A stretch of 64,000 nucleotides of DNA. Origin: Bacteroidaceae bacterium (GTDB lineage: Bacteria > Bacteroidota > Bacteroidia > Bacteroidales > Bacteroidaceae). A program made the translations under genes and the position numbers. Where the stretch lies: NCBI GenBank assembly GCA_017429525.1, contig JAFROT010000030.1, positions 1-64,000 on the forward strand. Direction: 5' to 3'. Shown piece after piece: positions 43,944 through 52,272 of this stretch. Position 1 is the first letter of the stretch; every line of letters starts with the position of its first letter. The notes below the pieces were generated by a model. The model saw only the letters and a list, made by a program, of their open reading frames with translations, was not told the origin of the DNA and ran no database searches.

Positions 43944-43949
43944 AATATG

Positions 43950-43957
43950 TATCTTTG
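43950..43957 (+). promoter_or_regulatory. -7 promoter box for the nucleotidyltransferase-aminotransferase operon
   Basis: TATCTTTG, 24 bp upstream of the ATG at 43981. It excludes the longer in-frame start at 43936. Confidence 0.65.
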
Positions 43958-43980
43958 CGCCCAAAAACAAGAAAACACTT

Positions 43981-45792
43981 ATGCAAGCCATTATCCTTGC
44001 CGCAGGCATGGGGCGCCGACTGGGCGAACTCACCCGCACGCAGACCAAATGCATGATTGAGGTGGGCGGCACACGGCTCATCGACCGCCTGCTCACGCAG
44101 CTATCGACGCTTCAGCTCTCGCGCATCGTCATTGTCGTGGGCTATCAAGCCGATGGGCTGCGGCAGCACGTTGCCGAGCAGTTTCCCGACCTCAACATCG
44201 AATACGTAGTCAATGCAGTCTACGACCGGACCAACAATATCTACTCGCTGGCGCTGGCCAAGCAACAGCTCACGGAGGACGACACGCTGCTCATCGAGAG
44301 CGATTTGATTCTGGACGAGCGCATTTTCCCGCTGCTGCTGGACAACGATTGGCCCAATGTGGCTCTGGTGGCCAAGTACGAGTCGTGGATGGACGGCACG
44401 ATGGTGCGTCTGGACGACGACGGCAGCATCGCCAGCTTCGTGCCCAAGAGTTCGTTCCGCTACGAGGAGTGTCTGCAGTACTACAAGACGGTGAACATCT
44501 ACAAGTTCAGCCGCGAATTCCTGCGCACGAAGTACGTGCCGTTCCTCGAGGTCTACGTGAAGACGATGGGCCAGAACGAGTACTACGAGCAAGTGCTGCG
44601 CGTGCTGACCTTCCTGGACCGTACTGACCTGAAGGCGCTGCCCATCGGCGACCTGAAGTGGTACGAAATCGACGACATCCAGGACCTGGACATCGCCGAG
44701 ACGCTATTCGCCGAGGGCGAGGACCTGTGGCGCATTTATTCGCGGCGCTTCGGAGGCTTCTGGCGCTTCCCGGGCATGTTGGACTTCAACTATCTGGTGA
44801 ACCCCTACTTCCCGTCGGCACGGCTGAAGCAGGAACTGCTCTCAAACTTCGACGCCCTGCTGACGCAATACCCATCGGGCATGCAGGTCAACTCGCTGCT
44901 GGCGGGCAAGTACTTCGGCATCTCGCAGGACTACGCCGTGCCAGGAAATGGCGCCGCCGAACTCATCAAAGTGGTGATGGAGCGCATTCCCGGGCGCTTA
45001 GGTGTCGTCTACCCTACCTTCGAGGAATACCCTAATCGCAAGCATCCCGAGGATCTCGTCATCTACCATCCTGACAATGCAGACTTCGCCTACACGGCCG
45101 ACGACCTGATGGCGTTCTTCGAGGACAAACAGTTGTCGATGCTCCTGCTCATCAACCCCGACAACCCGAGCGGCAACTATATCCCGCGAGCCGACGTGCT
45201 GCGGCTGGCCACGTGGGCAGAGCATAACGGCATACGCCTGCTGGTGGACGAGTCGTTCGTGGACTTCGCATCCTGCTATCCCGAAGGGACGCTACTCACC
45301 GACGACATATTGGAGGCGCATCCCACGATGATGGTCATGAAGAGCATCTCGAAGAGCTACGGCGTGCCGGGGCTGCGCCTGGGCGTGCTGGCCACGGCCA
45401 ACAAGGAACTCATCAAGGCCATCCGCCGCGAAGTGAGCATCTGGAACATCAACTCGTTCGGCGAGTACTATATGCAGATCTACGGCAAGTACGAGGGCGA
45501 CTACCAGCGTGCCTGCCAGCTGTTCCTGGAAGAGCGTGCACGCTTCGAACGCGAGCTGCGAACGATACCGTTCCTGCGTGTCATCCCGTCGGAGGCCAAC
45601 TACTTCCTCTGCGAGGTGACCGACCGCTTCACTTCGTCCGAACTGGCGATTCTGCTCATCAAGCGCGAGAACATCCTCGTCAAGGACTGCGGCTACAAGA
45701 AAGCCTTCGGCGGCAAGAACTACGTCCGCATCGCCGTCCGCAACACCGAGGACAACGACCGACTGCTGCGGGCCCTCAGGGAATTAGTTTAA
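43981..45792 (+). CDS. Bifunctional nucleotidyltransferase / PLP aminotransferase (CobD/HisC-like)
   Basis: The 603-aa protein is a fusion. Residues 1-235 form a LicC-like nucleotidyltransferase: AAGMGRRLGELTRTQTKCMI, VVGYQADGL, TLLIESDLIL and a C-terminal DLKWYEIDDIQDLDIAE. Residues about 255-603 form a fold-type I PLP enzyme: DFNYLVNPYFPS, LINPDNPSGN, VDESFVDF and the PLP lysine K458 in MKSISKSYGVPGLRLG. The PLP part resembles HisC and the L-threonine-phosphate decarboxylase CobD. A decarboxylase acting on O-phosphoserine or O-phosphothreonine, coupled to CTP-dependent activation, would give CDP-ethanolamine or CDP-aminopropanol for LicD. That is inference. PntC-type phosphonate fusions are a known analogue. 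Confidence 0.85.
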   Translation: MQAIILAAGMGRRLGELTRTQTKCMIEVGGTRLIDRLLTQLSTLQLSRIVIVVGYQADGLRQHVAEQFPDLNIEYVVNAVYDRTNNIYSLALAKQQLTEDDTLLIESDLILDERIFPLLLDNDWPNVALVAKYESWMDGTMVRLDDDGSIASFVPKSSFRYEECLQYYKTVNIYKFSREFLRTKYVPFLEVYVKTMGQNEYYEQVLRVLTFLDRTDLKALPIGDLKWYEIDDIQDLDIAETLFAEGEDLWRIYSRRFGGFWRFPGMLDFNYLVNPYFPSARLKQELLSNFDALLTQYPSGMQVNSLLAGKYFGISQDYAVPGNGAAELIKVVMERIPGRLGVVYPTFEEYPNRKHPEDLVIYHPDNADFAYTADDLMAFFEDKQLSMLLLINPDNPSGNYIPRADVLRLATWAEHNGIRLLVDESFVDFASCYPEGTLLTDDILEAHPTMMVMKSISKSYGVPGLRLGVLATANKELIKAIRREVSIWNINSFGEYYMQIYGKYEGDYQRACQLFLEERARFERELRTIPFLRVIPSEANYFLCEVTDRFTSSELAILLIKRENILVKDCGYKKAFGGKNYVRIAVRNTEDNDRLLRALRELV

Positions 45793-45804
45793 GAAGCATA
45801 CACC

Positions 45805-46761
45805 ATGATTGTCATCCCCCATACGGACATCGTCCGCCTGCAGATTCCGCCGCGCGAATGTGTTGCGTGGATCCGCGAGAGCTTCAATCTGAAGAAGCAG
45901 GCCGTGTTGCCGACGAAGCTCAGCATCCATCCGCGAGGCGAGGACTTCTTCAACACGATGCCTTGCCTGCTGCCCCAACGTGGTGACGGCCGACAGTTCT
46001 TCGGCGTGAAGATTGTCGACCGCATCGTAGGCAATGCGCCCAGCCTGAGCAGTGAGATCCTGCTCTATGACGCTCTTACGGGACATCTGCTGGCGATGCT
46101 CGATGGCGACTGGATCACGACAATGCGCACAGGCGCCGTGGCCACGCTGGCAGCACAGCTGTTCCGCAACACGGACGAGGCCACTTATGGCCTGATCGGC
46201 TTGGGCAATACGGCACGCGCAACCCTGCTCTGCCTCTTGGACACTGAGCCCGAGACGATGCACCACGTGCGCCTGCTCCGCTACAAGGATCAGGCCGAAC
46301 GTTTCATCGAGCGCTTCAGCGCTTACGACAACGTACGTTTCAGCATCGATGACGAAGCGCCACAGCTGGTCGCTCAGTCTGACGTCATCATCAGTTGCGT
46401 CACAGCAGCGCCCCAACTGCTCTGCCCCGATGACAGCTGTTTCCGCGAGGGCGTGGTCGTGATTCCCGTGCATACACGCGGATTTCAGAACTGTGACCTC
46501 TTCTTCGACCGCGTCGTCTGCGACGACAAAGGTCACGTCAGCAACTTCCGCTACTACGACCGTTTCCGCAATTTCTGCGAAATGAGTGACGTCCTCGATG
46601 GGAGCCATCCAGGACGTCAGCACAGCGAGGAACGCATCCTCTGCTATAATATCGGCTTAGGCTTGCACGACGTTCTCTTTGCCAGCAAGATACTGGAGCG
46701 CACAGGCGACGCTGGGCTGGAAGTGCAGCTGGACAAAGAGACGCGCAAGTATTGGATTTAG
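45805..46761 (+). CDS. Ornithine cyclodeaminase / mu-crystallin family protein
   Basis: The 318-aa protein has the OCD/mu-crystallin layout: an N-terminal part with LPTKLSIHPRGEDFFNTMPC, the substrate and NAD segment LDGDWITTMRTGAVATLAA, and a Rossmann motif GLIGLGNTARATLLCLL. Family members include ornithine cyclodeaminase, alanine dehydrogenase, ketimine reductases and SbnB. The start lies 12 bp after the fusion gene, so both are in one operon and probably one pathway. It may make or reduce the amino acid precursor of the head group. The actual reaction cannot be read from sequence. It converges with the peptidase gene 8 bp away. Confidence 0.85.
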   Translation: MIVIPHTDIVRLQIPPRECVAWIRESFNLKKQAVLPTKLSIHPRGEDFFNTMPCLLPQRGDGRQFFGVKIVDRIVGNAPSLSSEILLYDALTGHLLAMLDGDWITTMRTGAVATLAAQLFRNTDEATYGLIGLGNTARATLLCLLDTEPETMHHVRLLRYKDQAERFIERFSAYDNVRFSIDDEAPQLVAQSDVIISCVTAAPQLLCPDDSCFREGVVVIPVHTRGFQNCDLFFDRVVCDDKGHVSNFRYYDRFRNFCEMSDVLDGSHPGRQHSEERILCYNIGLGLHDVLFASKILERTGDAGLEVQLDKETRKYWI

Positions 46762-46769
46762 AAGCACCG

Positions 46770-48194
46770 TTACAGGTCTTCCTGGAACAACGGGTCTTCG
46801 GGCATCACCATCGTAGGCTTCTGCTCGTATTCCTTCAGCAGCTTTTCGGATACGTATTGCTTGTCGACGACGAGGCGGAACATATACTCGCGGAACCAGC
46901 GGGCCGACATGATGAGGTAGCCGCTCTGTCCCCACGAGGCGCCCCATGAATTCTCCACTTTCCACTTCAGAGGCTTGCCATTGGCATCGAGGTCGACGGC
47001 CGTGAGCGTCATGGCGTGCGTAGAGCCGCTGTCGAAGGTGGCTATGCGGTCGGCCTTGTTCATGGGGAACGTCGTGGCCATGAGCGAGGCGTAGTCGAAG
47101 TTCTCGGTGTCGGCATAGCCGCGCTTGCGGTCAAGCTGCTTGCCTACGTCGTAGCTGCTGTAGAGCTTGCGGCCGTCCTTCAGCTGGGCGATGGCCAACT
47201 GCTCGATGTCCTCCATCGGCAGGTTCAGATACTTCCAGTTGGTGCCGTCGTAGGTGTGGCGGTCCCATTCCACCTCATAGGTCTTATGGTACTCGCGGCG
47301 CGGGTCGTTCATCACCATGATGAATGAGCCTTCGAGCTGGCGACCACCAGTGAGTTCGGCGTAGAACGACTGCGGCGTGTAGTGCTTCACGGCCGTTCGC
47401 GTCTTACCGTTCTTATCCTTGAAGGCGTAGTCAAACTCCTTGACGGGTTCGCCCAGCGTCAGCGTGAGCATGCGGTAGATCTCGCCGAGCATCTCGGTCT
47501 TGCGCTTGGCGATGGCGTCGGCTTTCTTCTTGTCGGCCACCATGCGACGCAGCTCGAGGCCGTACTCGCGCAGTTTCGACGTGATGAGCTGCCGCATCTT
47601 CGACGTGTTCTCGGCAGAGTAAGTCTCGGGAACCACTTCGGCCGGCACGACGCCGTACTTGGGTGCGAGGTCTACGAGGCCGCAGTAGGTGCCGCCGTCG
47701 CCGATGGGCGAGCGGAAGAAGAAGCGGGCACGTTCGCCCTCGAGCGGTTCCTTGGCCGTGTCGATGACGCCTTGCAGCATCAGGTTGGCCTTCTCCAACT
47801 GGTCGTAGAAGAAGAGGTAGTCCTGCGAGAGCTCTACGGTGAGCGAGTCGTTGTGCTGGCGCGAGAAGTCGGCACGCAGGACGTTCATAGCCGAGAACAT
47901 CCAGCAGCGGCCGCTCGACTTCTGGTCGGTGATGCTCTGCTTAGGCGTCTCCACGCTGAACTGCGTGTCGAAGGGGCCTGCATTCTTGCGGTTCTTGGCA
48001 ATGTCGTCGATGGCGTTGACGGCGATGGCATTGGTCAGCGCGCGGTAGGCCGCATTGTTTCCGTTGTTAGGCTGTGCCTTCTCGATGGTCGAGAGCATCT
48101 GCTGGGAGATGCCTCCGCCAGCGGTCTTCTGAGCTGTGGCACTGCCACAGCTTACGCCGAGCAATAGGGCGAGAAAGAGATTTCTTGTAGTCAT
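46770..48194 (-). CDS. pepC: Secreted C1-family aminopeptidase (bleomycin hydrolase type)
   Basis: The 474-aa protein has a signal peptide (MTTRNLFLALLLGVSCGSAT). The papain-like triad is present: Cys in QKSSGRCWMFSAMNVLR, His in DSGSTHAMTLTAVDLD and Asn in WKVENSWGASWG. This is the PepC/bleomycin hydrolase family, which forms hexamers and trims peptides from the N-terminus. The version here is exported, as is common in Bacteroidales, unlike the cytoplasmic enzyme of lactic acid bacteria. No promoter box is obvious in the 80-bp upstream region. Confidence 0.9.
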   Translation of the reverse strand: MTTRNLFLALLLGVSCGSATAQKTAGGGISQQMLSTIEKAQPNNGNNAAYRALTNAIAVNAIDDIAKNRKNAGPFDTQFSVETPKQSITDQKSSGRCWMFSAMNVLRADFSRQHNDSLTVELSQDYLFFYDQLEKANLMLQGVIDTAKEPLEGERARFFFRSPIGDGGTYCGLVDLAPKYGVVPAEVVPETYSAENTSKMRQLITSKLREYGLELRRMVADKKKADAIAKRKTEMLGEIYRMLTLTLGEPVKEFDYAFKDKNGKTRTAVKHYTPQSFYAELTGGRQLEGSFIMVMNDPRREYHKTYEVEWDRHTYDGTNWKYLNLPMEDIEQLAIAQLKDGRKLYSSYDVGKQLDRKRGYADTENFDYASLMATTFPMNKADRIATFDSGSTHAMTLTAVDLDANGKPLKWKVENSWGASWGQSGYLIMSARWFREYMFRLVVDKQYVSEKLLKEYEQKPTMVMPEDPLFQEDL

Positions 48195-48273
48195 GATACT
48201 TTACTTGAATAAATGATATGGTCAAAACTTTCGATTGTGAAGCCTGAAGAATACAGGTGCGACGATTATTCCA

Positions 48274-49308
48274 TCATGATGGAATGATCTCTCCATCCGC
48301 TTCCTTTTGGCTCTTCATTTGGCAGAGGAGGTCAACGGAACCAGCGCCGTCGCGCTGAAGGATGGTAATCGGGACATCACCCAGGCAGGCGGCGATGGGC
48401 GAGAACGTGGAGCCTGCGGAACCATAGATCTGGCGTGTGCGGCTGAGGGCGTACATCTCGACGAGGGCATCACGGATACCATCGGTGGATTCGCGTGTGG
48501 CTTCGGCGTCGGAGGTGATGACGCGCTTGCCGTAGCGTCGGCGCAGCGCAGCCTTCGTGGCTTCGTCGTCGGTGGCGAGGTAGAGGGTGGGGCCCACCCC
48601 CGACCCCTCCCCAAGGGAGGGGAGATGGGGTGGGGCATTCAGTTCGCGGTCAATTGCCTCGAAGAAGACTTCTATGGGGCTCTCGTCGATGGCTTGCTGG
48701 TGGTCGGTGCGACGGATGTGGATGCCGATGGTGTTTGCCGTGAAGTCGCGGCAACGCTCGTCGATGAGTCGCCGAACGTCGTCATTCGGCCGGAAAAGCA
48801 AGCGCAGGTCATCGCTCGTCCACGGGCAGAAGTCGCGGTAGGCCGTCATCAGCGTGCCGCCCTGTCGGAACCAGGCTTCGTAGTCGAAGCCATCACGATT
48901 CAGATACCAGATCTGCGGCGCATAGATAATATGACGGTAGCAGAGGCGCTGCAGCAGATGGGGCGCATGGAGGTTCTTCAGCGTGGGACGGGCAAAAAGA
49001 AGCTTCTCGAAGCCGCGGGCATCGCGGATAAAAGACCCACCCCCCGCCCTCCCTGTAAGGGAGGGAGCAGAATGTTCTGAGCAGGCGTCCGCTTTGCAAG
49101 AGTCGAAGGTAACCGCCCCCTCCCTTACAGGGAGGGCGGGGGGTAGGTCTGCTTTGAACAGCTCGTCAAACCTGCACCGCATCCCCCATTGCTTGGTCCA
49201 CAGCACGCGCATGGGTATCCCTGTGCGCTTGGCCATCGCATAAGCTGAGGCCGTCACGCGCATACGGTTGCCGAGGCCGCCTTCGAGTATGATCGTATTT
49301 GCTTTCAT
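48274..49308 (-). CDS. Fucosyltransferase-like glycosyltransferase with two in-frame repeat insertions
   Basis: The protein has 344 aa from MKANTIILEGGLGNRMRVTA. The N-terminal GGLGNRM and the HIRRTDH motif (GIHIRRTDHQQAIDESP) are characteristic of GT11/GT23-like fucosyltransferases using GDP-sugars, and the C-terminal IYGSAGSTFSPIAA supports this. Two segments are encoded by GC-rich inverted repeats: residues about 54-92 (ALPVREGAVTFDSCKADACS..APSLTGRAGGG) and about 224-240 (PPHLPSLGEGSGVGPT). Both keep the frame and lie outside the motifs. A longer frame starting at 49368 runs into an intergenic repeat and is rejected. It probably acts in surface glycan synthesis. Confidence 0.8.
   Translation of the reverse strand: MKANTIILEGGLGNRMRVTASAYAMAKRTGIPMRVLWTKQWGMRCRFDELFKADLPPALPVREGAVTFDSCKADACSEHSAPSLTGRAGGGSFIRDARGFEKLLFARPTLKNLHAPHLLQRLCYRHIIYAPQIWYLNRDGFDYEAWFRQGGTLMTAYRDFCPWTSDDLRLLFRPNDDVRRLIDERCRDFTANTIGIHIRRTDHQQAIDESPIEVFFEAIDRELNAPPHLPSLGEGSGVGPTLYLATDDEATKAALRRRYGKRVITSDAEATRESTDGIRDALVEMYALSRTRQIYGSAGSTFSPIAACLGDVPITILQRDGAGSVDLLCQMKSQKEADGEIIPS
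48594..48637. repeat. GC-rich palindrome in the fucosyltransferase-like gene
   Basis: CCACCCCCGACCCCTCCCC followed by AAGGGAGGGGAGATGGGGTG forms an imperfect palindrome of 44 bp in coding sequence. Confidence 0.75.
49035..49148. repeat. 34-bp-arm inverted repeat in the fucosyltransferase-like gene
   Basis: The arms 49035-49068 and 49115-49148 match as inverted copies except for about two positions. They contain CCCGCCCTCCCTGTAAGGG, around a core of about 46 bp. The total insertion keeps the reading frame. Confidence 0.8.
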
Positions 49309-49347
49309 TGATTTCTTGGGTTGTGAGGTCGTAAGGACGTGAGGATG

Positions 49348-49405
49348 CAGGTGAATTTTATTCTTCATTCTTCACTCTTCATTCTTCATTCTTTACTCTT
49401 CATTC
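49348..49405. repeat. GAATGAAGA repeat at the M16 gene end
   Basis: TTCTTCATTCTTCACTCTTC units lie between the peptidase and glycosyltransferase genes. The stop codon of the M16 gene is within the first unit (GAA TGA AGA on the minus strand). Confidence 0.75.
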
Positions 49406-52249
49406 CGTTGTCAAATATCCGATGTGCTTATTACCTTTTTTCAGCAGTTGGCGGAGGTGTGCACGGAGCGAGGCGGGGGTCACTTGTTTGATGAAGGTGA
49501 CGTCGTTGTCGTCGATGACGATGTCGCCCATTTCGCGCGTTAGTTCGTAGTAACGACGGCCGTAGTTGGTGTCGCCGGCGTGCTTCTCGCGCTCTTTGAC
49601 GTAACTGTCGATGAGGGCTTGGGTGATGAGGTCGCCGCTGGCCATCTCATGGACGAGACGGTCGGCATCGGCAGCGATGCGCTCACGCTGTGTGGGGTCG
49701 CAGGCGTATGAGATGACGCAGGCCATGCGGTGGACGGGCAGTTGGTGATCATCAATCTTGCAATTCACCGTATAGACATCGCTGTGCTGCTGGCGTAGCT
49801 TGTCCAGCAGCAGGGTGCCGAGCACGCTTTGCAGCACTTGGTTGTGGGCGTGGGTCTCCTGTGAGAAGCGGTAGTCCTTCTCCCACGTGTAGAACATCGT
49901 GGTCATGCAATAGGGCGTAGCGTTCGTGATGCGCTCCACCGCAATGGTGTCGGTGGTGAGGAAATGGTCGGAGGGCCATACGGCGCGCTTCACGGGCTGA
50001 GGCTTTGACGGCAGCGCACCGATGTACTTGAGCAGCAATGGCATGATGGTGTCGGTCGGGAACTGCCCCTTGACGATGAGCGTTGAGCCGTTGAAGTTCG
50101 AGAAGTAGTCCTTCACCAATCGTCGGAAGCCCTCGACGGACAGTGCCTTGACATCCTCTACGGAGGGTATAGCATTGCGCTTGCTTTGTACGTAAGGGAG
50201 GCTCTGCAGTTTGAGCTGTGCCTTCATAAGAGGCTCGTTAAATGCCACGGCAGTTGAGCGCAATTCAGTAATCTTCTCGTCGGCCTCCACACTGTCCACC
50301 TCCGTCGTGGTCAGCGAGGCGTACATCATCTTCAGATAGCGCTCTACGTCTTTCCAGAACGTGGCGCTGTTATTAGAAGAATAGGTGCCAATGTCTATCC
50401 TGTCGTAGTAAGGATCGAATTCCACGTCATCGCCTCCGCGCTCGAATAGGAACTTCCTTCGTCCATTGAAGAGCAGACGCATATAGTGAATCTCTTCGTC
50501 GGGCAGCGAGGCGTAGCCCAGAGGACGTCCGAACTTCATGTCGATGGAGTAAGTCGTGCTGTCATTGGGTGCGGAGCGCCACAACAGCACCTTCACACCG
50601 TTGGACAGACGGAGCTCGGTGATGCTGTCGTTGCGCACGGCGGTCTTGGTGATGGTGGCTGGCGTGAGGTCGAAGTCGAGGGAGTCAATCTCGAGTCGCG
50701 CTAACTTCTGACCTTTCTTGACGTCTATCGCGGCCAGTTCCTCGTCGGTCATGGACGTGACGCGACGAATGATCTCATTGACTTCTGCCTCCGTAGGCAG
50801 GGTGGCGCTTGCAGGGAACATCTCGGTCACGAGCATATTGCGTCCCGTGGTCAGCTCGCGGAACGCCTCGCAAAGCTGTTCCTGCGTGATGGTATTCTTG
50901 ATGTGGTTCTTACAGGTGTTTTCGCTCTTGAAGTCATTGATGACGGTGCCGAAGAAGAAGTTGGTGTAGCACTTGTCGGTCCATTCCGTGCTCTTGTGGC
51001 TGCCAAAATCGCTCCCTGCGGTGTCGGGCAGAAGGATGGCTGTGGAGTCGGCGTTGTAGGCACCAACATACCAATAACCAGGCTTACGCTCATAGTCCTT
51101 GAAACCGAAGCGGCGGGTATGCTCGATGGCCTTGAGGAGCGTTTCGAGAGTCTGTTCCCAGTTGTCGGCGTTCGAGCTCATCTCAAGGACGAAGTTCTTG
51201 CTGTCCTTAATGTCGCCTAAGGTGAAGAAGGAGGCAGAACCGTTGATGATTCCCTTGCCTTTGAGGGCATCGAGTTTGTCCTTCATCAGTTCCTTCAGTT
51301 TGTCCCTGACCTGATCCTTGCGCAGGGTGCCTATCAGATGGTCAGTCAGCAGGTCCGGCACTCGGATAAAGACGCTGCTGGTGTGGCCCGACAGACGCTG
51401 ATCCTGATAGAAACGGATGCGCGGTTGGTTGGCATCTGGTATTGTGGGCTGCGCTGGCACAAGGTTCTTGCCTCGCTTCAGCGTGCCAAATAGCTTCTGA
51501 ATCTTCTCGACCATCGCATCGGGGTCGAAGTCGCCCATCACCACGATGGCTTGATTCTGTGGCTGATACCACCGCTTGTAGAAATTGCGTACTACTTTTG
51601 GCGGACAGTTCCGGATGACCTCCATATCGCCGATGGACAGTCGCTGGCTGTAGATGGAGTTGTTCAGGAGGTCGGCTATCAATTGTTGCCCGAAGGACAC
51701 GGTATTCTTCAGTCGCCATTCCTCGACGATGATGCTGCGCTCGCTTTCGATGGCGCTGTCGGCCATCGTGGCCGCACACGCCCAGTCGTGCATCAGCATC
51801 AGGCAGGAGTCCAGCTGTGCCGTGTCGTCAAAAGGAATGCCATTGAGGAGGTAGCGCACCGAGTTGCAACCCGTGAAGGCATTGCTGTCGTGCCCGAAGG
51901 GGATGCCGTTGCGACGCATGAAGTTCAAGACCTCCTGCCCGGGGAAGTGCTTGGTGCCACGGAACAGCACGTGCTCCACGAAGTGTGCCACGCCCCGTTC
52001 GTTGTCCTTCTCGAGCACGGAGCCGGCCTTGACAAACAGGCAGAAGTCGGCCTTCCCCTTGGGCTCGGTGCAGCGTCGGACGTAGTAGGTCATACCGTTC
52101 TTCAGCACGCCCCTGCGCACGGAGGTATCGGCGGGAATCTCCTGCCGGTCGATGATCTCCAAGTGCGCCATCAGCAGCGAGTCCTTCGTCTCTTGGGCGA
52201 AGGCTGAGACGCTGAATAAGGTGATGAGGATGCTGAGTAATCGTTTCAT
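49400..52249 (-). CDS. Secreted M16 family metallopeptidase, two-domain pair
   Basis: The 949-aa protein has a signal peptide (MKRLLSILITLFSVSAFAQE). The zinc-binding motif HxxEH is present in GVAHFVEHVLFRGTKHFPG, and the second glutamate lies in SERSIIVEEWRLK about 76 residues on. The C-terminal half has the inactive M16 domain (LSNGVKVLLWRSAPNDSTTY). The overall length is that of the pitrilysin-like or PqqL-like periplasmic enzymes. It follows the glycerophosphodiesterase gene by 23 bp and is the last gene of a four-gene minus-strand run beginning with the flippase. Confidence 0.9.
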   Translation of the reverse strand: MKRLLSILITLFSVSAFAQETKDSLLMAHLEIIDRQEIPADTSVRRGVLKNGMTYYVRRCTEPKGKADFCLFVKAGSVLEKDNERGVAHFVEHVLFRGTKHFPGQEVLNFMRRNGIPFGHDSNAFTGCNSVRYLLNGIPFDDTAQLDSCLMLMHDWACAATMADSAIESERSIIVEEWRLKNTVSFGQQLIADLLNNSIYSQRLSIGDMEVIRNCPPKVVRNFYKRWYQPQNQAIVVMGDFDPDAMVEKIQKLFGTLKRGKNLVPAQPTIPDANQPRIRFYQDQRLSGHTSSVFIRVPDLLTDHLIGTLRKDQVRDKLKELMKDKLDALKGKGIINGSASFFTLGDIKDSKNFVLEMSSNADNWEQTLETLLKAIEHTRRFGFKDYERKPGYWYVGAYNADSTAILLPDTAGSDFGSHKSTEWTDKCYTNFFFGTVINDFKSENTCKNHIKNTITQEQLCEAFRELTTGRNMLVTEMFPASATLPTEAEVNEIIRRVTSMTDEELAAIDVKKGQKLARLEIDSLDFDLTPATITKTAVRNDSITELRLSNGVKVLLWRSAPNDSTTYSIDMKFGRPLGYASLPDEEIHYMRLLFNGRRKFLFERGGDDVEFDPYYDRIDIGTYSSNNSATFWKDVERYLKMMYASLTTTEVDSVEADEKITELRSTAVAFNEPLMKAQLKLQSLPYVQSKRNAIPSVEDVKALSVEGFRRLVKDYFSNFNGSTLIVKGQFPTDTIMPLLLKYIGALPSKPQPVKRAVWPSDHFLTTDTIAVERITNATPYCMTTMFYTWEKDYRFSQETHAHNQVLQSVLGTLLLDKLRQQHSDVYTVNCKIDDHQLPVHRMACVISYACDPTQRERIAADADRLVHEMASGDLITQALIDSYVKEREKHAGDTNYGRRYYELTREMGDIVIDDNDVTFIKQVTPASLRAHLRQLLKKGNKHIGYLTTE

Positions 52250-52272
52250 GGGACGTCGTTGTACACGGGCTG

